Part shown: positions 34,741 to 46,639 of the stretch, piece by piece | Layout of the letters: every line of letters starts with the position of its first letter | Numbering within the stretch: position 1 is the stretch's first letter | NCBI GenBank assembly: GCA_030407085.1 | Contig: CM059583.1 | Span: 210,116,001-210,180,000 of the forward strand | DNA: 64,000 nucleotides | Origin: Trichopria drosophilae | Taxonomy: Eukaryota; Arthropoda; Insecta; Hymenoptera; Diapriidae | Reading direction: 5' to 3' | Made by a program: the position numbers and the translations under genes | Notes under the pieces: generated by a model | What the model was told of the DNA's origin: nothing | The model's database searches: none | What the model saw: the letters and a program-made list of their open reading frames with translations, nothing else

Positions 34741-35475
34741 TGTCGGCTCGGGTCGACCGAAAATTGACCGGAAATCGACCGCAAAACGGTCGACTTGTGC
34801 AAAGAATCGACACAAAAATTGACCGGCAATTTAACCGGCGTGAAGTTGGCCCGGACATATAAAATAGAGCAACAAACGACAGCTTAAAAAATTGCTCCCA
34901 ATTTGCTCCGTCCAAACAACTTAATTGTAAAAAATGCTCCCTTATACTTTTTTTGTAAATAAATAAAAACAATTTTTCAACAAAATCGTCGATAATTTTA
35001 CATCCAATTGAAATTTTGTAATGTTTGGGTTACGAAATTAAAGCTCTCAATTTGCTCCGTCCATTAAGCTCAATTATATATTTTATTTAAAAAAAAAACC
35101 AAAACCTATTTCTGGGTCTGCGAGTCGAAATCCCTTCTGAAAACGTAGTAACTTTTTATTGCAATGATATTTTTCTACAAAAGAGTGCTCAAAAAATTGC
35201 TCAAAATCGTTTTTATTTATTGACAAAAAAAGTATAAGGGAGCATTTGGACGGAGCAATTTTTTAAGCTGTCGTTTGTTGCTCTATTTTATACTTCCGGG
35301 CCAACTTCACGCCGGTGACTACGGTCGATTTTCGGTCGATTTTCTTGTGTCGAAATGCATTTTGATTAGGTCAATATTAGGTCGATTTAGTAAAAGTCGA
35401 CTGAAAATCGACCCAAAATCGGCATTGCGTCAATTGTGCGTCAGATCTGGGTCAACTCCCTGTATAATTGACAAA
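34741..35475. repeat. Inverted GTCGA/GACCG-rich repeat split by palindromic element
   Basis: Left part 34741-34833 is packed with GACCG-AAAATTGACCGG-type units and contains AATCGACACAAAAATTGACC. Right part 35317-35475 contains its mirror (CGGTCGATTTTCTTGTGTCG). They appear to be two arms of one older element interrupted by the family A palindrome at 34834-35316. A further CGACCG..CGGTCG hairpin lies near 35735-35755. Confidence 0.5.
34834..35316. mobile_element. Palindromic element, family A, copy 2 (483 bases)
   Basis: Both ends are complete: ACCGGCGTGAAGTTGGCCCG and its reverse complement. It shares most of the left arm of copy 1 (29777-30530), but its right arm has an internal deletion. 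No coding sequence. It lies inside the GACCG-rich repeat. Confidence 0.85.
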
Positions 35476-37597
35476 CGGACACAATAAACACTCAGAGAAT
35501 AAACATGTATTTATTTACAGTATTACACTTTGTCCCAGAAAAGTGGCGAACCGTCTACCCCAGCGGCTAATGAAAATCTGTCAAATTTGACCCTAATCTT
35601 CTTGTCTTTTGTCGGAAAAGAAAACGCAAACTCCGTACATGCATATATAAACATTTACGCATCACATCGATCCCTCTCGTCTTTGTAAGGAATAAATTTA
35701 ATTTCAAAAATTGGTGTGCAACACCCTGCACAAGTCGACCGATTTTTCGGTCGACCCGGGAAGATAGGGTCCACAAACAAAAATACATGAAAATAGCTCT
35801 TTCATGTAATAAACTATTAGTAAATACAGAAATCTTATACAACCAGCTAATGTAAAAGAAAAATCAGTTGAAACCGCACTGCTGCCAGAGAAGAAGGCTC
35901 CTGCGGAATATACGTAAATGCACATAAAGCAGACACCATTTAAGGGCCATTGTGCATTTGCTAATACATAGTTTCTTACTCGAAAGAGCTATTTTCATGT
36001 ATTTTTGCTTGTATATTTAGAGGATACATACACATAAAAAAACTGATTTCAAAAATTAAACTACATTTGTTACCCTCGATTTATCTACCTATATTTGTAC
36101 TCGATAATCATCCAAAACTGCACAAAATTCATGACAATATTTTTCTAACTCATTTCCATCTCCGCAAAAATAAAAATAATCAAACTCAAATGATAATTCC
36201 AAAATATGAATATATTATTCTTCAAGCAAATACAAGTACTAAACAAAAATTAGTGTTGGTGTATATCGGGCTTAATAAAATGATAAACGATAATAATATG
36301 ACAGGAAAAATTGTAATAGTTGGAATATGAAATTTTTAGGAATGGAGAAGAAAATAAAAGATAAAAAAGAAAAATTGTGTTTATTTAAAAACTATAAGCT
36401 TTGAAAAATAATATACGTTCAGAAAATAAAGAACTGCCAACAACATAAAATAATTGGTTTATCAATTTATCAAATACACTGATTCCGAATGACATAAAAA
36501 ACATCGTCACATTAGGTGAACATTATCAATAATAATGAGGTACCTATACATAAGATCACTTCGAGCACTGAGTCAGGTTTTTTGGATCACGAATGAAGAT
36601 AAAAACCTTGATTAGACATGAGTGAACTCAAGCTATTTGTCAAAATAGTTCTTCACAATCCAGTAATAATTTCAAACGTACAGATCAGCATAATTACACA
36701 ATTCACTAAAGACCATCCTGACATCTTTTTTAAAAAAGCTGATAAAGGCAATGCTACCATGCCCTTAAATAAATCAGATTATTATTCAAATATGAATAAT
36801 ATCCTTGCCGATACCAGCACGTACAACCCTGCTTAAAACTGTAAATATCGGATCGAAATCAGGATAGAAACATACAGACATTTAATCCATTTTTATATCC
36901 ATAATGCGGTATTTTTATCCTCTATTCAATCCGTTTCTATTCGGCTGTGTCCGATTATATCCATTTTTTTAAGCAGCAAAACGTTCGAAATTCGAATATA
37001 CTGCTACAATTACAAAAAAACATTAACAAAATGCTTAAAAATTGGAATGCAAGAAAACTTATCACTGATATTACGTTAAAAACCTTAACCTTAACCGTAC
37101 TTAAATAAGATTTATGTAACAGGGGTACAGTTTCCTTGGCATTATGTTTTAAGGACCTGAAATTAGTTATTATGGAGGGGCGGCTACTTTATTGTCCGAG
37201 GACGATAATGTACACATTATGTATCTATGTGCATGCGCATAGGCATATAACCTTACTTTATCGTCCGTATACCATAAAGCACTGAAAACACGTTACACGC
37301 ATATAACCTCGGAAACCACACTCCCGATACATAAAATATCGTATGTAACGTGGAACTAAAACTGTAATTCTGGTCCGGGCATGGTGTTCCAGCTACGAGG
37401 CGCAGACGAGTAGATAATATACTATTTAAACCGTCATTCTTTTACAGATACGTGGATGATATCCTCACGTCTGTCCAGACGATTTTCAAACGATTTTTTA
37501 TCGCAGTTCACCTACTTTGATGAAATTAACTATCTCGATATCAGAATTTTGATTCATGCAAAGGGTAGTTTAAAATTTAAGAAGAGTAATCTACAAA

Positions 37598-37933
37598 ATG
37601 CCTTGTTTACAGTGTAACAATAATTCGTACATTGTTCAAACAGGAAGACCTTTAGAGGTGCGATTAAAAGAACACAAAAAGTATATTTTCGCCTCTAATG
37701 AAGAGAATTTTACAGGCCTAACAGATCATAGGTTGAAAACGGGACATGATTTGAATTACGTAAACAGGAGAATCTTAGCTAAAGAAACAAATTGGAAGAA
37801 AAGAACCCACGTTGAAAACTTTTTTATTAAAAAGGAAAAAAAAAACACCGTCAACTTAAAACTTGAAAAGTCAAACCTACCGAAGTCTACACTGTTTTTA
37901 CTCATAATTAAAATTTCAGTTATATTTACTTAA
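37598..37933 (+). pseudogene. GIY-YIG endonuclease domain remnant of the Penelope-like element
   Basis: The frame begins MPCLQCNNNSYIVQTGRPLE and continues VRLKEHKKYIF, the CxxC..YIGQTGRxLxxRxxEH pattern seen in Penelope-like endonucleases, with Val replacing the Gly of YIG. A Lys/Asn-rich tail follows (WKKRTHVENFFIKK). The preceding frame reads the RT thumb (FTYFDEINYLDIRI) but is frameshifted relative to this one. Confidence 0.7.
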
Positions 37934-38063
37934 ATAATTCCACACTCAAATTAAATACTGGCATTTAAATCTTCGGTATCACAAACACATAAACCAGCTA
38001 TATATGTTTGTCCGGCATTTAGTATGAAATATTCAGTTTTGCTTCGAGTTTTGTATTTGTTTT

Positions 38064-38090
38064 CTGAAGAGGACCTATATCGGGTCGAAA
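38064..38090 (+). ncRNA. Hammerhead-ribozyme-like core (candidate)
   Basis: CTGAAGA (38064-38070), then GACC and GGTC (38072-38075, 38083-38086) able to pair around TATATCG, then GAAA. It lies at the start of the right terminal repeat of the Penelope-like element. It shares layout with the core at 27019-27045, where the stem has GATC instead of GACC. Stem III was not resolved. Confidence 0.35.
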
Positions 38091-38168
38091 GGTAGATTAT
38101 TATTTTTCAAAGCTTATAATTTTTAAATAAACACAATTTTTCCTTTTTATCTTTTCCTCTCCATTGCT

Positions 38169-40985
38169 AGAAATTTCATTTTCGTACTATTACAATATTT
38201 CCTGCAATATTATTGTCGATTATCATTTTATTTAGACCAAAACACACATAATTTTTGTATATTACATTTCGAACGGTCGAGTATGTGCATAATGTATTAT
38301 TGGTATAAAAGAAAATTATTAAAGGGTATCGGTTATGGAAAATATAACTCGGAGGAGATTTTCCGTGTAGCTTAAGGACGATATTGCATAAGGGAAGAAA
38401 GGGGGACTACTGAAGGATACTATAGTTTGTATACTTAATATTAGTTAAAATTGTCGAATAGTATATGAGTATTTCATATTACTTAGAAAATCGAGGCCTT
38501 TTATTTCCTCCTAACATTTCAACGTACGACTATGAAATTGGTAGGTTTAAATTAATGATAAACCCTGCAGAGTATAAAATACTATTGTAGGTCAAATATC
38601 CTACGCTGCGAATTTCAGCTCAATTGAAGATATTAGTTTTTTTACAAATATTGTAACTTCAGCTTATTAGAAATATCTGGAGCGTGATGAACAGATTTTG
38701 GTGATAAATAATTAAATTTCCATCTAAAATAAGACGCGTCATCCCCTTACCCATTTTCATAATTTGAACTTATATTGAGTTATCAATTTATTGGAATATA
38801 TCCATTTCTATTCCACTATCAGAGCTACTTTGTTTTTAAGTTGTTTAGCGTAATAACGTTCTTTACAACTTATTTTTACTGGCAGAAATTATGAGCTAGA
38901 ATAAAGCAATATCACGGAAATGCAGAGTCTCAGGCACGCGAAAACGATATAGTGTAATAAATATGCATTACCGAATATTGTAGTGATATTACCAATCGAT
39001 ATACGTCCATAGTTCGCGTGTCCGTTGACGGAACGTGCAAATTACATGTTGCAATAAATGCTTTTTTCCAAAATGAATATTTAACGCCGTTCGCGGGTTT
39101 TCTCTCCTGGTGAAACGAAAGTTGCTCAATCTTGCTTTTGTTTCAATTGTATGAAACTTCTCGAGTAGTCCCATGGTGGTATTTGGAGAACGATATGAAA
39201 TCACAAGCCAGGTTTGCCATTGCCTTGTGGGCATATACTCCTGTCTACCTTACGTTCTACGATTTGCTGTGATTATGTCATCGCTTGCAATCATGGTTTG
39301 TATCATACCTCAAATTGTAGATAGCATAATACAAATTCCAGAAATAAAATTACTTTTATAATTTAAAACAATAATTGAGTGAATTTTTTGATACAATTAA
39401 CATCCAGATAATAAGGTGTCCCTGGTAAAAATGAAGCGCACAGTAAAGCGTCCTGTGAGAGTACATGAAACACATCTACGAAATTGTAGGCTTAAAGTGA
39501 ATCGCAAGCTCAAATTAGGTTGAAATTATGCTTATTTGAGAAGAGTACTGAAGCGTGAATATGCACCTTTGAAGCGTTATCTAAGCACCTAGTTAAGCGG
39601 CTTTTAAGAGTGCATTTTTTTTTTTAATTTTCTACGCTATATGAGAAAACCTTAATTCAAGAGTTCAGCACTCTCAATGAGACGTTCGGCTAGAAGGATT
39701 AAAGCGATTTTGACAATCGCACCCCTTTATATTGAAGAGTTCTTCTACGCTTAGTGTAAAAGGCTTAAGTGAAACTTGCTATTGACTATCGATAAAGGAT
39801 GAACAAGTTTAAAAAAAATTTGTCTGCAATTATGATGTGATAAAACGTTAGGATTGACAATGCCTTTTGAGTCCGAACTTTTATTTAACTTGAGCACGTG
39901 ATCGATTTAAAAAATACATTTCAATTTTGAACAGGTTCCTTGCGAAACCTTATAATTTTCAGTATTGAAAAATATTTTGCTCCACATTATACTAGAAGAA
40001 TATCAATCATTTTTATTTATTATCAACGAAAACGTGTATTAGAATACACGTGTAACACAATTATCATATCATGATAAATGTGAAAATTTTTATTTTTTAT
40101 GCATTAATCAGGAACTCTTCCTGTACGCCTTCGAAAGCGTACGTAGCCCTTTGCAAATGCAAAATATTGAACTCTTAAAAGGAGCATATGCACGCTTTAA
40201 GTACTCATGTCGAACTGTCGGGGAATCGAATTCCCGAACAAAGCTCTCATTAGAGGACGCACATAGGACTCACATAGACTCTAACAATGCGTTTTAATCT
40301 TAATTATAAGCAATTATTAGTTCCATGCGAGTGCTATTGAAGACTCACGCTACTACCTGAGTAAAGTAGTCCCCGATAGAAGTTATACCGACGAAAGTTA
40401 AATGCCCATCCTAAGTTATACACTCGCATTGTCCAAAGTTATACTAGCATCTCCTTCTCCCACCACATTGTTTCGTTAAGCCACACTCACACCCATTCCA
40501 CGGATATAAACAAAGACACGGAAGTGGAGATAGTGAGGAGCTATAGCTTTGGAGAATCTTACGCCATTTTGAATAAATCGACCATATAACTTAGGCCGGG
40601 CCTACTACAGTTATAAAAATATAATTCTAGCGATAAAAGGGTTTTTCTATTCATATTTTAAAAGTTACATCTCTTATTTTTTGTTATTATTAATAGTTTT
40701 TTTTTCGTATGGTGTAAACAAAATTCTGCGAAATCAAGAAAACCTAGGATGTGTATTTAGTAAACATTACCTAAAATAAAAAATTTGTTATAAATATTTT
40801 TTCGTAACGTGTATAAAATATACCTCCTACTTTTTGTTTAATTTTCATGAAATTTTATAGAGTGTAGGTATTACAATATTCAATCGTTTGAATTTCTTTA
40901 TGATCTTGTAATGGTGTATAACATTGAAATATATATCTATTTTTTATATGTAGCCGAACCCACGAAAAAAATGGTCAAGAAACAG
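38169..40985. other. Intergenic DNA with dispersed repeat fragments
   Basis: No firm gene. CCCTGGTAAAAATGAA at 39420 matches the end of the MITE at 46156. A segment with GAAGCGT..GAATATGCACCTTT (39550) has a partial inverted partner near 40170-40210. A short membrane-like frame at 39173-39361 is discussed in the findings. Confidence 0.35.
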
Positions 40986-40989
40986 AAAC

Positions 40990-42020
40990 AGAACGGACTT
41001 CGTACAAACCTCATGGAAAGTGGCCCTCGGTTAAATTTGTTCAAATTGATGCATGTTATAGCTTTTGATGTTCCGATGAAAAGTCCCCATTGCCGCAAGG
41101 CCTGAAAATGAATAGTTTTTTCTGTACCCGCGTCTAAATTAGTAATATTTTGCTATGACAAATAACTATTTTTGCTATAGCTCAGTACGTTTTAAAGATA
41201 TTGCATCGTCTAAGGGCTCATTTTAAAGCTTTTTCAAGCCCTGCCATTCATCTTTATGTCATTTTGAACTAAAATGAATATTTCTGTAGTTTTAACGGCA
41301 TAAACGGGGAAAAATTCTGATTTTTGAGATTTTCCGCTCTTAATTCATTTCGCTAAGTAGTGATCGTAATATCACAGCAAAAAAAGTTGTAGAGCTCAAA
41401 AAGATGAACAACTTGACCCTTTACATGTTCCGTTTCGATAAAAACTGAGCCCGTGAAGTGCGTCCTAACGTCGTGAAATTGGCAATAAATGCACATCTTC
41501 GATACAAAACCCGATTTTCGTAAATTCTCTCATATTAACTGACTCCTTATAGGCTTAATTTTTATCAAAACGTAATGTATAATACGCCATTTTTTTCGTC
41601 TTCAATCTCTATAACGTTTCCTAGTATGATATTACTTTACCTACTTTACTTTACGTTGCTCAAAATTAGCTAAAAGCGGAAAACCGTTAAAATCTGGATT
41701 TTTTTCCCCTTTATGCCGTTATAACTAAAGAAATTTTCCTCGTAGGTCAAAATATCATTAAGACGAATCGTAGGACTTGAAAAAAGTTTCAAAATAAGCC
41801 CTCACTCGATGGTATATTTTTAAAAGGAACTGATAGCGATTTTCTTACATCAAAATATTAGTATGTACTTTGAATACACGTGCAGAAAAAACTATTCATT
41901 TTCAGGCCTTGTGGCCATGGAGACTTTTCAACGGAACATCAAGAACTATCTATAACATACATCAGTTTGAGCAAATTTAACCGAGGGCCACTTTCTATAA
42001 GGTTTGTGCGGGGTTCTTTC
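40990..42020. mobile_element. ~1.03-kb palindromic element
   Basis: The left arm starts near CAAACCTCATGGAAAGTGGC and the right arm ends with its reverse complement GCCACTTTCTATAAGGTTTG. The mirror continues through TGAAAATGAATAGTTTTTTC and the more diverged interior (TTTAACGGCATAAACGGGG versus CCCCTTTATGCCGTTATAAC). The centre is near 41500-41560. Short frames in the arms are not genes. Flanks were not resolved into a target duplication. Confidence 0.8.
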
Positions 42021-42308
42021 GTATCCATCTCTGATGTTTGAATATACTTACAGTTATAGTCTAAAAAATTGTGATACCTCATTTACAGCTACGTCAAATG
42101 TGCTTTTAGTCCATATATAATTTTATATTTATTAAAACAATATTGAATATACAACGTCGAAACACGTGTTTTTATAACTTTACCCTTTTAGTCGAGCTTG
42201 TATCTGAATAAATAAAAACATACAGTTTTTCCTTTCATTTGGCACCCCTAATTCTCATATTTTTATAAAATATAATATTGCCAAACTACTTACCTCATAT
42301 TTTTGTAG

Positions 42309-44893
42309 CGTCAGCAAAATTTCCTGAGTACAACACGAAACAATTGGTGGGTGGTCGTTGATGTGGAAGATTTAAAAATACAATTCAATTACATGGAGCC
42401 AGGCAGTAAGTCGAACATGAAATTTAGTTGGAATTAATTTTTAGTTGTAAATCGTAGTTTTTATTTTAATACCCTTATTACGTACAGGTAAAGATTTAAA
42501 TTTAGTTGATAAAATATATCATTCTTGGAACGGATGGTTGGCCTTTAATTGGAAATTATAGATATTCTTTGAAACTTTTACAAGAAATATTATATTATTT
42601 ATATTATTTACAGCATGCATCCTCATTGCTCATTTCAACGTTACTTTGACACATATATTCATGATGATGTTATATAGAGCTTTTCAACAAAACGGAATAT
42701 GCTGCCACCGACTGGGGAAGCTAACATGTTTTAAAACTTTGTTACTATTAATTTATGGTTACCTCTTGTGGTGCCCAAGATTAAATACTACTTCTTGCCG
42801 AAGTGAATTATTGAATTACGCACAACAGATGCTTATCAGACATGATATGAGTATGTGAGTTGTCTTTCTTATGTTGCTATTATGCTTAAAATAGAATAAG
42901 GTCGAGTCACCTAGCTGGACTTGAAATATCGAAAATAAGAAGGGATTTCAGGATCGGTTGGTTCCACTTAAATGTACACTTTCAATAAAATGTAAAAAGT
43001 TGCCTTCGCACTAACAGTTTCTAAAAGTTGACTCCGAAAAGTTGACATGTGCTTTCAACACATGTTTTAGTGAATATGGCGTTACCAATATGAATTGAAC
43101 ACCCTTTAAATATCAGATTGCAGTGCATCTGTTTTCATGAGTTATATGTTTGGAGAGAAAATGTGTTGCGATTTTAATGAGGTTATTATGTTCGAAATTT
43201 CAATATAATAATTTTATGAAATTACGATTAACCATGTTGTGTTAAATAAAAAAAAAATAAGTTTGTAAATTTGTAAAAACACATTTTTTTGGTCTTTATT
43301 CATAAGCGACGTGTAATTTTACCATATTTTTATATTAGGTACTTACTGCAAATAAATAAAAATAAATAGATACAATATGGTCCCTAAGTTAATTTATTTG
43401 AATATTGTTATTCGGATAATTTTTATATGATTTTTACAAAAATAGTTAATCATTCGAATATCCTGAACCGGGGTTGCAATTATATTTTTTATACATTGCA
43501 TAATTAACTCCATTCGAATCGAAAAAAAAATCATAACCTTAATGCCCAAAGACCGGATTCAAATGTTATCTCTGAATCTAAAAAAAAATAACGTTAAAGA
43601 TTTACATTTAGATTGAAATAAAACATTTATGGAATCTGAAAATCAAATCAATGATTCGGAAAACCCATATATTACCTCAAATCTCACGCTGATTAATTTT
43701 GAAGATTTTATTAAACCGAATATCACGACGGAAACAATTATGATTCAACGAAAAAAAATGTGCAAAATAGAGAGCATATTCCGTAAAGAATAATTTCTCG
43801 TCTCTATACAAATGACAAAAATTATTTTTATACCTAGCCTGTCCTAACTTAACGTATCGACATTTCTTTTATGATATTCTATCCACAAATTGAATATACT
43901 TTACTACAGATGAATCCAAAATAGTCGTAAGTACTAATAAAAAGTAAAAATAGGGTCCTATCCATATACTGTCCAGTTTTCAGGAATCAAATCAGATTAA
44001 AATCATATGTTATGCGTCTATTTTGACATCAGAAGTCCTAGCCAGAGGAAATCCTTCCTTCAAACATTCAAGAAAATCCTGTCGGGCAGTTGGTTAAATT
44101 GGATATAAATATTTGCAATCGATAATCAGAAAACTTGTATAAACAATAATAATATTGGATTCATGATATCTTTTGATTATTCAATTATTAATGCACTACA
44201 CACAGTAAAAGTTGGGGCAAACCAACGAAATCTCGTCTGGATCTGAGAGCATTAAGGGGTTGGTTGCACCAACCAATCTTTCTTTCCCTGGCAATGACAT
44301 TTTGTATCATTGTATTATTATATATGATATATACGTATATACATGTCGGTCATAGTATATTATGGAACGAGTACGTAAAAGTTCATTCTACGAATGTGAA
44401 GGGTTGCGGCCCGAGCCTCATAATCACATTCGCTGAATAAACATTTACGCACATGTTTCATACGATATTTTATGTCACTTGAGTGCGTAAAATGCGACCG
44501 AAAAATGTCAAAAGTGTGTAAAATAGCATTTTACGCATCGAATGGCATAAGAAGTATTATCTTACTTGTGAAACTTTCAATGTCACTATATTACTATTTG
44601 TAAATTGTAAAATTGGTTCCAATTGTTTTAGAATAAAATCATCAGGGTTATGTTCGACGAAGTTTTCATCAATATTATCATTCTATTTGCGTACTACGTG
44701 GTTTCTCCGTATCTGCCACAAACAATGTCTGCAATATCAGAGTTTGAGGAACGAGAATTATATGAAAGATGGCCTTGCAAATGACGTATCGATGGATTGT
44801 CTAAAGGAATTGCACTTGCGAAATATAGATATTAATAAAAATAATCGCTTAATCATTAACAATTTTGTCAAGAATGTGTTTAATTATTTTTAA
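42309..44893 (+). CDS. Candidate three-exon gene of unknown function (weak)
   Basis: Three stretches have good splice sites and compatible phases: 42309-42405 (acceptor TTTTTGTAG, donor gtaagt, phase 1), 42614-42854 (acceptor TTTACAG, donor gtgagt, phase 2) and 44632-44893 (acceptor TTGTTTTAG, stop at 44891-44893). Together they give exactly 600 bases, 199 residues. The first reads RQQNFLSTTRNNWWVVVDVE. The second has hydrophobic runs (LTHIFMMMLYRAF; LLLLIYGYLLW). The third is polar, with CHKQCLQYQSLRNENYMKDG. I do not recognise the family, no start codon is assigned, and chance agreement is possible. Confidence 0.25.
42855..44631. other. AT-rich DNA with a TACGTAAA-motif repeat
   Basis: No gene in this stretch apart from its being an intron of the weak candidate. 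Around 44365-44560 the motif GTGCGTAAA/TTTACGCA occurs repeatedly in both orientations, resembling the repeats at 52622-52944. Confidence 0.35.
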
Positions 44894-45574
44894 ATTGTGG
44901 ATTCATAAATAAGGTATGAGATGCTCATTTTATATTAGACAATGATAAATTAAAAAAAATAAACTGAAAAGTTGGAGTATATACGTATGATAACTTATTA
45001 TTACCTTTTTCAGAAAATTTTAAAATCATAAAGATACATAATTCTTATATATTTTTTAAAATTCTCCTAAATTCTATAATTCTGAATGGAATTTATTAAT
45101 TTCATAACAAATTATATTACGGAGATTTTTTTATTTTAATTGTAAGGAATTATATTTTGGATTGTAGTAAAGCTTGCGCTCGTGTTAGGAACAACATTTT
45201 TCGTCATAACGGGTTTTAAATTCGAGTTTAAACCCACAAATTAAAACTCGAAAAAGTAGGAAACTCCTATCTTATCCGTGTAATTTTCGAAGTGGTATTG
45301 GCAATGGGATTTTACAACCCGGTTTGCATTTTCTAGGAAACCGTCTTTAGTAATTAATTAAAATTGCCTTTACAGAACCCAAATTTTGAAAAATCGATCC
45401 AGTCATTTTTTATTTACGGGTTTTAGTAATAAGTCCTACCTTATCGGTAGAGAACTTTAGAATCTCCTTAAACAAAGTACTCATAAATGGGCTTTCATAT
45501 TTATATCCGAAACATTCTCAGCGACCAATTACTGTCTTGATATAACCATAAAAAGCACTCATTATAACGTTTTC

Positions 45575-45760
45575 ATGTTCACGGACTCTCTTAGTGTTAT
45601 GAAAAAATTGTACTCGACAAATTTAAACATAAAAATCAACAGAAGTATGTATACATTAAAAAACACGATGAAATATATGGGCTTCTCAGAAATTGAACTC
45701 TTTTACATAGGGGCTAATAAGGGAATCCTTGTAAACGAAAAAATCGACTGGTGTTTTGGT
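45575..45760 (+). pseudogene. RNase H domain fragment of a non-LTR retrotransposon
   Basis: The frame opens FTDSLSVMKKLYSTNLN and continues to ELFYIGANKGILVNEKID. This is the FTDS..SV and W-x-P-x-H-K-G-I-x-G-N-E-x-A-D pattern of the RNase H domain carried by R1/I/Loa-type elements, with the His replaced by Asn. No RT adjoins it on this strand. It is a short dead fragment near the minus-strand non-LTR element. Confidence 0.5.
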
Positions 45761-46155
45761 ATTCAGGTGATTTATGTAAACAGTATATCATCGCGGTTAA
45801 AATATGTACTTCCCATTAATATGCGAATAATTTTTTATGTACAAATATCCTGAATATGTTTAATTTAGTTGTTTTTTTATTATATATTTTTGCCTTCTCC
45901 AGATAACTTTGAGTCGGATATTACCTTTTTTTTCAATTATACATGCTATTACACATTAGCGATTTGGGATTTTGTTTTTATGTAGTATAGAATAGAATAG
46001 AATAGAATAATATTTATTTGGCTTGAGGGCTGGCCTCATAAGCTAACCATACATAAAAATTACAGCAGTATAATTTACAATGAATACAGAGTGCAAGAAT
46101 TTCACAATAATATTAAACATAGTAATAATAGAAATAATAAATACATATAGAATTA

Positions 46156-46273
46156 CCCTGGTAGAAATGAAAACATATTTTGTACAATTCTTGTATAAGA
46201 TTCTTATTTACCATGTCCAAGGTATAGGGGGAAATGACCAGTCTAAGAAAAAATGGAGAATTTTCTACCAGGG
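46156..46273. mobile_element. 118-base MITE inside the non-LTR element, TA target duplication
   Basis: CCCTGGTAGAAATG at the left and TTTTCTACCAGGG at the right are inverted ends, flanked by TA on both sides (46154-46155, 46274-46275). The same end sequence occurs singly at 39420. It lies in the 3' part of the minus-strand retrotransposon, so it inserted after it. Confidence 0.75.
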
Positions 46274-46639
46274 TAGGAATCGTACATTTGAATTAACCGC
46301 TCTAGCTCTAGTTAAAATATGGACAGATGGATTGAGAAAACACATTTATTATTTGTTATTTATTAACCAATCAACTTTATACTCGAGATTTCGCAGTCGC
46401 GGAGAAATCGAAACAGTTTAAATTTAAAAGTTTGGCTATATTTTACGCTGTTAGGTAGAGCGGTCCAGAGACTAGTGGATGTGATCAGAAACGATCTGGA
46501 GTATGCTTCAGAGCGATGGATAGGTATCCTTAACTTCCTAGTGGTCGAACGTAAAACACGATCCGTTATGTCACTACACCAGACATGTTTCTCGTATAAG
46601 TAATGGGGAGTCTTATATTTGAGTAATTGGTAGCTGTCT

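Larger units (their letters stand above)
36342..38168 (+). mobile_element. Decayed Penelope-like retroelement with inverted terminal repeats
   Basis: A ~75-base sequence at 36342-36415 (AAAAATTGTGTTTATTTAAA..AAGCTTTGAAAAATAAT) recurs inverted at 38093-38168. Between them on the plus strand are remnants of RT (KKADKGNATMPLNKSDYYSN near 36737; FFYRYVDDILTSVQTIFKRF near 37440 with the YVDD box) and a GIY-YIG-type endonuclease domain. The order RT then GIY-YIG is diagnostic of Penelope-like elements. Much of the RT is deleted and frames change, so the copy is dead. A hammerhead-like core precedes the right repeat. Confidence 0.75.

Noticed and set aside
34670..34972. 100-codon minus-strand frame
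   Set aside because: It spans the GACCG-rich repeat and palindrome junction and is an accidental frame in repeat DNA.
40911..41105. Open frame of 64 codons
   Set aside because: It overlaps the left arm of the 1-kb palindrome and encodes nothing recognisable.
45988..46009. (TAGAA)n as an independent microsatellite
   Set aside because: Better explained as the 3' tail of the minus-strand non-LTR retrotransposon.
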